Source: an uncultured Clostridia bacterium
Lineage (GTDB): Bacteria; Bacillota; Clostridia; Christensenellales; Borkfalkiaceae
Direction: 5' to 3'
NCBI GenBank assembly: GCA_945834965.1
Contig: CAMAHZ010000091.1
Span: 1-5,492 of the forward strand
DNA: 5,492 bases
The notes beneath the pieces were generated by a model. That model was not told where the DNA came from. It worked only from the letters and a program-made list of their open reading frames with translations, and ran no database searches. Positions 1-5,492 of the stretch are shown in pieces (positions within the stretch are counted from its first letter, which is position 1; every line of letters starts with the position of its first letter). Both the position numbers and the translations under genes were made by a program.

Positions 1-20
1 AAATCACCCTATAAAGTCAG

Positions 21-48
21 ATACGCCCCGCCGAACGGCGGGGCGTAT
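21..48 (-). terminator. GC-rich hairpin, probable terminator of the giant gene
   Basis: The arms atacgccccgccg (21-33) and cggcggggcgtat (36-48) are perfect inverted repeats of 13 bp. In practice they form a 12-bp stem with a four-base loop. The hairpin begins 35 bases past the stop codon, the usual place for an intrinsic terminator. In the gene's direction the stem is followed by CTGACTTTATAGGG, so the T-tract is weak. On the plus strand the following bases (accctgtttaaatttt) are T-rich only later. It could also act on a gene converging from the left, beyond the window. Positions 1-20 hold nothing I can name. Confidence 0.65.
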
Positions 49-61
49 ACCCTGTTTAAAT

Positions 62-91
62 TTTAAGCTTGCGCTATTTAAGCTTACGCTA
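62..91 (-). repeat. 15-bp tandem duplication across the stop codon
   Basis: On the plus strand, tttaagcttgcgcta (62-76) is followed directly by tttaagcttacgcta (77-91), differing at one base (g71 against a86). On the coding strand the gene ends GTA GCG TAA, then GCT TAA ATA GCG CAA GCT TAA. The true stop is at 84-86, with further in-frame TAA codons at 78-80 and 63-65. The single difference between copies is the first base of the stop codon, TAA in one copy and CAA in the other. Confidence 0.8.
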
Positions 92-3000
92 CGTTAGCCG
101 CGCTTTGGTTTAAAAGCTCGCTTAAATCTTTTTGACATTCAGCCAAAACGGAATCGGCAATAGTTTTGCGGTCGTCGGTATCGGATAAGAATTTTTCCGT
201 TTCAATAGCTATAGTGCCGATAGCAATATCGCCGTTCTTAGTGAACACGACGAGTAAGCCCTTGCTACCTTCTTCCGCGCTGTCGATAATGCCGTTTGTC
301 ACGCTCTCGGGAGCGGAAGTATCGTAAGTACTGTCGGTCAAAGCGAGCGAGTTGCCGTCGTAGCTGTACAGCGCAAGGTTGTAACCGTTAAGGTCGATTG
401 AGTAGCCGTTAAGGTCGATAGTCAAACCTTCCGCCTTGAAGTAAACGTCGCTTGTTAAAGTCCAGTTATCGGTAAGCGTTAAGGTGCAGTTGCCGACTAC
501 GGGGCTATAGGTAGTATTGTCGTTGGCTAAGGTGTCGTAGAAGCAAACCCACTCGTAGGAAACCTTTGCGGAAAGCCCGGGCAGCTGTGCTGAAAGAGCC
601 AGTTCGCTTAAATCTGCATCTACTACGTTTACCCTATTTAAGTTGTGTTCGTAATACGTATTTCCTTCTTCGTATCCGCAGTTTAAGCAAACCTTTTTAA
701 TCGTATAGCCGTCTTCCGAGCAAATACCGTGCGAAATAGTTTCGTAATTGAAGTAGTGATTAACGTTCGTCTCTTCACTTATTAACTGCCATAAGCCGTT
801 CGTTTTTTCGTAGATTTGAACGATTTCCGTGCAACCACCGTCGGAATTGCTGACAGTCAAATCTCCGTAAGCGCCGTAATCGTACATATCAACGTACTGA
901 CCTGCGCCCGAACTGCCATACAAGCGAAGTACTAAATGCCTGTAGTTTGAATCTGCCGAGACGTAGGCTTCGCCGTAAGTCGCGCCTGATAAAGGCTGTA
1001 CGGGCAATCCTTCATAAAGCGCTTTGATATTTTCAAGCGCGTAAACGTAACCCGAGTAGTTCCATCTATCTATCGTGCCGTCGTCGTTGTAATTAATGAC
1101 GAGTTCGATGTAATCGCCATCTTTATCGTTGGTTATTTCCCCACCCCTTAAAAGGTACGTTCTCGTCCTGACGATTCCGCACGCATCGCACTTGACGACT
1201 TCTGCACTTATTGCTGTAACGGTGAACGGAAGCTTGCCGACTAAGGCTTTGATTTGTTCAATCGTTTGAGCGGAGTCGGTAATCACTTCGGGGGTAGCCC
1301 CTGACGCGTAATGCCCGACTGCGGAAGACTTAGCAAGCTTAGTAAACCCTTCGTAGTCTTGATTGCCCTTATATTCGCAGAGATACGCGCTATGAGAAAG
1401 GCAACCCTTTTCCGCGATGTTCGTATAGTACGTAATCTCCGTCACGTTAAGACCGCAGTTTACACAATGATTTACTATTGCGCATCCGTGATAGAAGCCG
1501 TTGGTATCAAGCTCTGCAGGCAAATCGCTTACGAGCATATATTGTTCTTTTAAAATATTTTCCACTTCTTCACGGCTTACACCTTGCTCTACGAAATTAG
1601 CAAGAAGTTTAGCGTATTCTTCTGCGGTTACGATTTCATACGATTTTTGAGTTATTGCGTGCTCGTAACTGTTGAAATAAGCCTTCTGGATGCCGCAATA
1701 TATGCAGGTATAGACGGTGATTTTGCTCTCTTTGCCGCATTGCGTCTTTAAGATGGTTTCTTCCTTTTCGTTATAATGGTCATAATGAACGTTGACGCTC
1801 TTATAGTCGCATTCGGAGCAGGTGGTTGTTACTAACAAGCCGTCGTCGCAGACCTTTGCACCGTCGACGAGTTTTGCCGTATGCGTAAGCTTGTGCTGCG
1901 ATTCAAGCGCGCTTGCGCCCGTCTTTAAGTTATAATAGCCGCTTGCGTAAACCGATACGGGAACGTCCGTTTCGATAGTAAGCTCAGAATAACCTTCTGC
2001 GTCTTCTCTCGCCAAGGTGTAAGTGCCGTCGTCGTTGATTACGAACAAGCCCGTACTCGTCACGGCGGTTATTTCGCCCTTACCCTGACACGTGATTAAA
2101 AGTCTTACCCAGTCGCCGCAATCTTCATTTGTAGAAATAATGCACTCGGGCAAGCCGTTAACCGCTTCCACACGGACGGTCTTGGTGATTTGCTGTACCG
2201 TACCTAAGTAGTATCTTATACCGCGGTTCTCGTAATAGTAACCGTCCATCTGTCTATAATCGGCGTTGCTTATTATATAATATTCTCCGCTTTCGTCGCT
2301 GACAAACTTAATTTGAGTTAATCCGTCGTATTTGCTCTGCAACGTGGCGTTCATATGATAGAGAGCCGATTTAATGTCGTCGAAACTATTGAACAAGTCT
2401 TCGTCTATAGCCGCGCCGTTGTTCTTTTCAACCTTGAACGAACCGCCGAATTCAACGTAACTTAATTCTTCACCGTTATCTTCGGTTGCCGTCTCAACGC
2501 CGCTTTCGGGCTTGCTATTTACGAAAAGCTCTGCCGCAACCTTGCCGTCTACGGAGATTTTCTTGCCGTACTCGGTGGGGTCAACCGTTATAGTTACGTC
2601 TGCAAGGGAAATGCTCTCGCTCGTGACGCCATCGCCCATAGGAAGGGATACGTCCACCTTAACGCCGTTGTTTTGGGTTTCGCTTATAAGCGCTTCTACG
2701 GTAAAGCCGAACGCATTGAGCGTAGCTTGTATTCCGTCCGCCGTACCGGTAACGCCTGCAACCACGCCCATAAGGCTTACGTTGACGCTGGGAACGGCGT
2801 CTTCAACCGTCTTAACGACGGTTACGAAAGTCGCTTCGTCCATCATAAAGCTGAACGAATATGCGATTACGGCGTTAGCCGCGTCTACCGTGTATTCAAA
2901 GGATACAAGGCTATTTACCATATCGATATAGCCTGCGATTTGGGTGTAATCAAAGCCAAGCGACGTGATTGCTTCGGCTACGGTGGACTCGGTTGCTATC

Positions 3001-5492
3001 GTGTTTATCATTTCAAGGTAGCCGAGATACTGCTCTTTAAGCGCCGCAGCCGCCTGCTTAGTCTCGGCGTCGACTTCGGTGAGCGCAAAGGGCTTAACGA
3101 TATCGCCTTCTACGGGATATTCACCGTTAGGTGTGTCGGAAGGCATACCAGGCATATTATCGGGCAACTGAACGTTGTTCATAATGAGAGCAACCGCTTC
3201 CATTACGTTGTAATCTTTGTACTGCTCGATTAAAGCATTAAGGTCGATTGCCTTATCCGTATCGCCTGCCACGTTGTTTAAAACGGCTTGCAATAAGTTA
3301 ACGAGCTGACCGTCGCCCAAGCCTACGCTGCCTAAAATGACGTCAAGGAAGGCGTTGACTTCGCTTACCTTCATATCGGGAACAGTCTTTAAGAATGCGT
3401 ATGCAACGGTGTAAGTACCCTGACCGAAGTAATCTTCTATAACTTCTTTAGGAGTCTTTTTGCCAAGGTCGTCGACGTACTTTTTAAGCCCGTCTACGTT
3501 TAAGGTATACACGGTGTTGCCGTCGTTATCCTGAGTTTTTGTAAAGAATTCGATTTCGGGAAGGTTGATTACGATTGAGTTAATCTTATCGAGTATCTCG
3601 CCCTTATCGCCTTCGTCGGGAGTGCCGAAGTAGGGAAGGTATTCGTTGACCATAACGCCTATTTCGTCCACGTCGAAGCCGCAAGCCGCCATAACGGCAG
3701 TCTTAATAAGTCCGCTTATGGTTACTAAGCTTTCGCCCGATTCAAGGTAGTATTCACCCTGTTCGCTTTCCCTCTGCATCGTCATATTGCAGGCTATGCT
3801 GTCGTTATCGATTACGCAGGTGAGATTTACCTTTCCCGTACTCTTATAATCGGTTGTATCGGAAGTTATAACGGTGCTTACGAGCGCTTCAAATTTAAGC
3901 GTACCCTTTACGTTGCCGTTTTCGACCTTGATAACGCCGTCAAACGCCTTAATCTCGAATTGATTATTGTCGATTGTAAGCGTGAATAAATCCGTCGTAT
4001 CTGCGCAGACGTTGTATACGCCGTCGGGAATGAGCGAGAAGAGATATTCAACGCCTTCTACCGTGAACGAAGACACGTTATTGATTTCGACTTCTTCGGT
4101 ATGTCCGCAGCGGATACAGGTGTATCTGCCTACGCCCTTTTCGGTAGCCGTGGGCTGTTTAACTACGCTGTATACTTTGCTGTGTCCGAGTGCAAGAATA
4201 ATCTCTTCCTTAGTATCGTCGCCGTCTATGCACTTATAAATCTTTTTACCGTCTTCCGTGCAGGTTGCCGCAACGGTGGAATCTATAACGTAAATGTGCT
4301 TATGTTCAAGAATTTGAGCAAGTTCCTGTTCGGTCTTGGTAACGTAGTCAACCGCCGTTTCGATATTTTTAACGGTCTCTGCTACGACTACGGAAACTGC
4401 GGTCAACGCGTCTAACTTGACGCCTTCTGCCTTAACGACGACCTGAGCTACGCTTGCAGTTTCCTTAATGTCAACCTTTGCGTCCTGTGCATTGCCTTCC
4501 GCAACGACGTTTTCGATTCGTCCGCTGACTTCCACCTGCGCTTTAGCCATCAATTCGACCTTGGCAACTTCCGCGCTCTGAGCAACGTTAATCTTAAGCT
4601 CTGCGCTGTCGCTATTAACCGCTTCGTCAACCTTGACGGCGGAAACCTTACCTTCGACCGTTACGTCTGCCGCCGCTTTAAGTTCCACCTTGGCAACTTC
4701 CGCCGAGGGCAATACGTTTACCGTCAAGGTCTTATTATCGTTTTTAACCGCTTCCGCTACGGTTACCGCGGAAACCTTGCCTTGCAGCGTTACTTCTGCC
4801 GCCGCGTGAAGTTCGACCTTGTCTACTTCCGCCGTGGGAGCTACGTTCACCTTTAAGGTTGCGTTTGAGTCGTTTTTAACTTCTTCGGCAACCTTGACTT
4901 CGGCAACCTTACCTGCAACGCTGACTTCAGCCGCCGCCTGTAAAGCCACGCTCGATACGGTAGCCGTAGGCGCTATGGTCACCTTTGCGCCGCTTGCGTT
5001 TTCCGCAACGGTTACTGCGCCAAGCTCTGCGCCGCTGCCTGCCGTTAACGTGCCGTTGCCGGCAAGAGTTATGTCGGTTATCGAAGAGTATTCGATTTTA
5101 ACGTTGGAATTCGACTTGACCTTACCTGCGCCTGAAAGCCTTGCGTTGGAGAAGGTTATCGTCTCGCTTGCGGCTTCAAGCTCGTAGTCGACCGTGTCCG
5201 CAATGGTCGCACCCTTGAACGAGATGTCGCCGTTGGGAACGGATACGTTTAATTTGCCGCCCTTGATTACGCCGTCGGTAAAGGTTACTACGTCCTTACC
5301 CTGAGAAGTTATGTAAAGTTCGTAATTGTTTAAGTCAAGCGTATAGCCGTTAAGGTTGAAAGTGCAGGCGGAAAGCTGAACGCAATCCTTTCCTTCGGTT
5401 GCCTTAACGTCCTTTTCGGTAATCGTGTAGTCTGCATTAAGCGTATAGACGTTGCCTTCCGCCGCAAACAGACCGTCGTACTTATCTTCGGG
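84..5492 (-). CDS. Giant multi-domain surface/secreted protein, N-terminus cut by window edge
   Basis: The frame is open from the window edge to the TAA at 84-86, giving 1802 residues with the start missing. A GTG at 4980-4982 could be read as a start, but the frame continues 170 codons above it with the same kind of protein, and the bases before it (AACGCAAGCGGCGCAAAG) show no Shine-Dalgarno. It is therefore an internal Val. No enzyme motif is recognised. The visible parts are beta-helix rungs, tandem Ala/Val repeats, Cys modules with CxxC pairs, a large unknown middle region, more CxxC modules and a second beta-helix module. This make-up suggests an extracellular adhesive, structural or ligand-binding role, which is inference. 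The C-terminus has no LPxTG, no hydrophobic membrane segment and no SLH motif, so any anchor or signal peptide must be in the missing N-terminal part. All five Trp residues lie after residue 1127. No frameshift or internal stop is seen. The gene appears to be the last in its transcript. Confidence 0.93.
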   Translation of the reverse strand, partial: PEDKYDGLFAAEGNVYTLNADYTITEKDVKATEGKDCVQLSACTFNLNGYTLDLNNYELYITSQGKDVVTFTDGVIKGGKLNVSVPNGDISFKGATIADTVDYELEAASETITFSNARLSGAGKVKSNSNVKIEYSSITDITLAGNGTLTAGSGAELGAVTVAENASGAKVTIAPTATVSSVALQAAAEVSVAGKVAEVKVAEEVKNDSNATLKVNVAPTAEVDKVELHAAAEVTLQGKVSAVTVAEAVKNDNKTLTVNVLPSAEVAKVELKAAADVTVEGKVSAVKVDEAVNSDSAELKINVAQSAEVAKVELMAKAQVEVSGRIENVVAEGNAQDAKVDIKETASVAQVVVKAEGVKLDALTAVSVVVAETVKNIETAVDYVTKTEQELAQILEHKHIYVIDSTVAATCTEDGKKIYKCIDGDDTKEEIILALGHSKVYSVVKQPTATEKGVGRYTCIRCGHTEEVEINNVSSFTVEGVEYLFSLIPDGVYNVCADTTDLFTLTIDNNQFEIKAFDGVIKVENGNVKGTLKFEALVSTVITSDTTDYKSTGKVNLTCVIDNDSIACNMTMQRESEQGEYYLESGESLVTISGLIKTAVMAACGFDVDEIGVMVNEYLPYFGTPDEGDKGEILDKINSIVINLPEIEFFTKTQDNDGNTVYTLNVDGLKKYVDDLGKKTPKEVIEDYFGQGTYTVAYAFLKTVPDMKVSEVNAFLDVILGSVGLGDGQLVNLLQAVLNNVAGDTDKAIDLNALIEQYKDYNVMEAVALIMNNVQLPDNMPGMPSDTPNGEYPVEGDIVKPFALTEVDAETKQAAAALKEQYLGYLEMINTIATESTVAEAITSLGFDYTQIAGYIDMVNSLVSFEYTVDAANAVIAYSFSFMMDEATFVTVVKTVEDAVPSVNVSLMGVVAGVTGTADGIQATLNAFGFTVEALISETQNNGVKVDVSLPMGDGVTSESISLADVTITVDPTEYGKKISVDGKVAAELFVNSKPESGVETATEDNGEELSYVEFGGSFKVEKNNGAAIDEDLFNSFDDIKSALYHMNATLQSKYDGLTQIKFVSDESGEYYIISNADYRQMDGYYYENRGIRYYLGTVQQITKTVRVEAVNGLPECIISTNEDCGDWVRLLITCQGKGEITAVTSTGLFVINDDGTYTLAREDAEGYSELTIETDVPVSVYASGYYNLKTGASALESQHKLTHTAKLVDGAKVCDDGLLVTTTCSECDYKSVNVHYDHYNEKEETILKTQCGKESKITVYTCIYCGIQKAYFNSYEHAITQKSYEIVTAEEYAKLLANFVEQGVSREEVENILKEQYMLVSDLPAELDTNGFYHGCAIVNHCVNCGLNVTEITYYTNIAEKGCLSHSAYLCEYKGNQDYEGFTKLAKSSAVGHYASGATPEVITDSAQTIEQIKALVGKLPFTVTAISAEVVKCDACGIVRTRTYLLRGGEITNDKDGDYIELVINYNDDGTIDRWNYSGYVYALENIKALYEGLPVQPLSGATYGEAYVSADSNYRHLVLRLYGSSGAGQYVDMYDYGAYGDLTVSNSDGGCTEIVQIYEKTNGLWQLISEETNVNHYFNYETISHGICSEDGYTIKKVCLNCGYEEGNTYYEHNLNRVNVVDADLSELALSAQLPGLSAKVSYEWVCFYDTLANDNTTYSPVVGNCTLTLTDNWTLTSDVYFKAEGLTIDLNGYSIDLNGYNLALYSYDGNSLALTDSTYDTSAPESVTNGIIDSAEEGSKGLLVVFTKNGDIAIGTIAIETEKFLSDTDDRKTIADSVLAECQKDLSELLNQSAANVA
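198..494 (-). other. C-side beta-helix-like module (copy 2)
   Basis: Residues 1667-1765. The order is GNCTLTLTDNWTLTSD, TIDLNGYSIDLNGYNLAL, SLALTDST, a Ser/Pro/Thr insert of about ten residues, NGIID, and LLVVFTKNGDIAIGTIAI. This matches residues 13-100 element by element: GNVYTLNADYTITEKD, NLNGYTLDLNNYELYI, VVTFTDG, GVIKGG, NVSVPNGDISFKGATI. Copy 2 lacks the short Cys-containing stretch before the DLNGY core and carries the extra insert. A 37-residue polar tail follows (1766-1802), ending LSELLNQSAANVA. The tail probably forms a helix and shows no sorting signal. Confidence 0.6.
381..419 (-). repeat. 21-bp direct repeat encoding two DLNGY rungs
   Basis: On the plus strand, gtaaccgttaaggtcgat (381-398) recurs as gtagccgttaaggtcgat (402-419), with one mismatch and a 21-bp period. 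On the coding strand it gives the seven-residue repeat IDLNGY-x. It lies inside beta-helix copy 2. The related module at the other end has a single close match (tagccgttaaggttgaa near 5343-5359). Confidence 0.75.
633..1895 (-). other. Cys-rich region with five CxxC pairs
   Basis: Residues 1200-1620. CxxC pairs occur at 1225/1228 (CSEC), 1263/1266 (CIYCG), 1343/1346 (CVNCG), 1435/1438 (CDACG) and 1602/1605 (CLNCG). Single Cys residues precede most pairs (1215, 1252, 1337, 1591), giving a C...CxxC pattern. His or Tyr-His elements follow several pairs (VHYDHY, SYEHAI, YYEHNL). The last unit, ICSEDGYTIKKVCLNCG, is closest to the classical module and matches the TCTEDG unit near residue 410. Between the pairs lie longer inserts, including a charged helix at 1291-1323 and two copies of an IKALxxxLP motif (1414-1422 and 1489-1497). 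It may be a string of degenerate Cys modules expanded by insertions. Zinc binding is inferred only from Cys/His spacing. Confidence 0.6.
1896..2486 (-). other. Beta-rich, Tyr-rich region
   Basis: Residues 1003-1199. It begins with YVEFGGSFKVEK and a short helix (DDIKSALYHMNATLQSKY). A segment dense in Tyr follows at 1071-1096 (YYIISNADYRQMDGYYYENR, then IRYYLG), and then beta strands with three Cys at 1117, 1125 and 1135 and the first Trp of the fragment at 1128. The last part (TGLFVINDDGTYTL, LTIETDVPVSVYASGYYNL) looks like a compact beta domain leading into the Cys-rich region. The function is unknown. Surface Tyr and Trp clusters can suit carbohydrate or protein binding, but that is speculation here. 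Confidence 0.4.
2487..4082 (-). other. Large central region of unknown fold, split by a Pro-rich linker
   Basis: Residues 471-1002. I do not recognise a family. The first part (about 475-575) is beta-rich, with strands such as LFTLTIDNNQFEIKAFDGVI and GKVNLTCVIDNDSIACNMTM. It is followed by helical stretches (about 690-772) such as VNAFLDVILG and LVNLLQAVLNN. Residues 773-803 form a linker rich in Pro, Asp and Gly (LPDNMPGMPSDTPNGEYP). After it comes a second helical part (ALKEQYLGYLEMINTIATES) and then a beta-rich part (VKVDVSLPMGDG, LADVTITVDP, ISVDGKVAAELFV), ending in an acidic run near residues 998-1010. From residue 605 to 1116 there is no Cys. The region could be one or two ligand-binding or structural domains; no catalytic motif was found. 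Confidence 0.45.
4083..4304 (-). other. Pair of Cys modules (TCTEDG...YxC and YTCxxCG type)
   Basis: Residues 397-470. The first module starts HKHIYVID, then ATCTEDGKKIYKC, and ends ILALGH. The second reads PTATEKGVGRYTCIRCG and ends EEVEI. Modules of this form, with H..., a TCTxxG turn, YxCxxCG and a closing LGH, are common in secreted proteins of gut Firmicutes, where they often occur in tandem. Here the losses complement each other: module 1 keeps the TCT Cys (411) and the first CxxC Cys (421) but has Gly where the second should be. Module 2 has Ala-Thr in place of the TCT Cys but keeps both CxxC residues (459 and 462). Metal binding or disulfide formation is possible but not shown. Confidence 0.7.
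4365..4979 (-). repeat. Tandem repeats of about 43 residues (129-132 bp), four clear units and one decayed unit
   Basis: The units are residues 172-215, 216-258, 259-301, 302-342 and a decayed 343-376. The shared pattern is NVAPTAEVxKVELxAAAEV, then TVxGKVSAVxVAEAVKND, then an L-x-V strand. Units 2 and 3 share 27 of 43 residues by direct count, and the DNA repeats are visible as recurring blocks such as gccgccgc...aagttc.accttg. Identity falls towards the C-terminal side: unit 4 has lost the VKND turn, and unit 5 keeps only the A-x-V and VVVAETVKN elements. The beta-strand/turn periodicity with small residues fits a solenoid stalk or spacer. This is a coding repeat and not a CRISPR array. Copy number could vary between strains. 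Confidence 0.85.
4983..5192 (-). other. Beta-rung linker leading into the tandem repeats
   Basis: Residues 101-170. Hydrophobic/polar alternation continues (ETITFSNARLSGAGKVKS, VKIEYSSITDITLAGNGTL), followed by a half-unit resembling the downstream repeats (AELGAVTVAENASGAKV). This suggests the beta-helix runs on into the tandem repeats without a break. The segment contains no Cys and no aromatic cluster. Confidence 0.5.
5193..5456 (-). other. N-side beta-helix-like module (copy 1)
   Basis: Residues 13-100 of the fragment. Short alternating hydrophobic strands with Asn/Gly turns are seen: FNLNGYTLDLNNYELYI, then VVTFTDGVIKGG, then NVSVPNGDISFKGATI. Asn-Gly turns with repeated LDLN-type strands are typical of right-handed parallel beta-helix regions in Gram-positive surface proteins. 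The module aligns by eye with residues 1667-1765 near the C-terminus, in the same order of elements. It has two Cys (37 and 43) close together before the DLNGY-like core. The fold assignment is inferred from the pattern only. Confidence 0.6.

Noticed and set aside
381..419. Possible LRR (leucine-rich repeat) array
   Set aside because: Only two seven-residue DLNGY rungs are present and the LxxLxL pattern with its usual length is absent. A beta-helix fits better.
1311..1553. Open frame of 80 codons on the plus strand
   Set aside because: It lies wholly antisense to the giant gene, has no family resemblance, and is explained by the coding strand's codon bias.
633..1895. CxxC pairs as DNA-binding zinc fingers
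   Set aside because: The surrounding sequence is that of a secreted beta-rich protein and is poor in basic residues, and similar Cys modules are typical of surface proteins. Nucleic-acid binding is not supported.
2512..3233. Two overlapping plus-strand open frames (2512-2931 and 2673-3233)
   Set aside because: They overlap each other and lie antisense to the continuous long frame. The first is a Ser/Thr/Ala/Val-rich shadow translation of the coding strand, and neither resembles a protein family.
3967..4415. Two overlapping plus-strand open frames (3967-4239 and 4101-4415)
   Set aside because: They are antisense to the Cys modules and overlap each other in different frames, with no independent support.
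4365..4979. Possible CRISPR array or satellite repeat
   Set aside because: The repeats are contiguous, in frame, diverged at wobble and other positions, and have no unique spacers. They are protein repeats.
4819..5187. Plus-strand open frame of 122 codons
   Set aside because: Its Ala/Thr/Ser-rich product is the antisense reading of the tandem repeats and beta-helix.

Overview
The window holds one very long gene on the minus strand and, after it, a short 3' flank. The reading frame has no stop from the right edge (5492) to a TAA at 84-86. That gives 1802 codons with the N-terminus missing, so the true start, signal peptide and promoter lie outside the window. Residue numbers in this annotation count from the first codon in the window (5490-5492 = residue 1).

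The product looks like a giant secreted or cell-surface mosaic protein of the kind found in uncultured gut Clostridia (Bacillota). This rests on the Asp/Asn/Thr/Val-rich composition, beta-helix rungs of the DLNGY type, and Cys modules of the TCTEDG...YxC / YTCxxCG type that are frequent in Gram-positive surface proteins. The taxon is an inference from style; there is no marker gene.

Domain order from N to C (high to low coordinates): (1) a beta-helix-like module, 5193-5456, and a linker of further beta rungs to 4983; (2) four to five tandem repeats of about 43 residues, Ala/Val/Glu/Lys-rich and probably solenoid, 4365-4979; (3) a pair of Cys modules, 4083-4304; (4) a large mixed helical/beta region of unknown fold, mostly Cys-free, 2487-4082, split by a Pro-rich linker; (5) a beta-rich, Tyr-rich region, 1896-2486; (6) a Cys-rich region with spaced CxxC pairs, 633-1895; (7) a second copy of the first beta-helix module, 198-494; (8) a short polar helical tail with no visible cell-wall anchor.

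The 3' flank has a 15-bp tandem duplication across the stop codon and a perfect 13-bp GC-rich hairpin that is probably the terminator. I see no second gene, RNA gene, mobile element or CRISPR array. The main points of interest are the duplicated module at both ends of the visible protein, the division into Cys-rich and Cys-free blocks, and the unrecognised central region.
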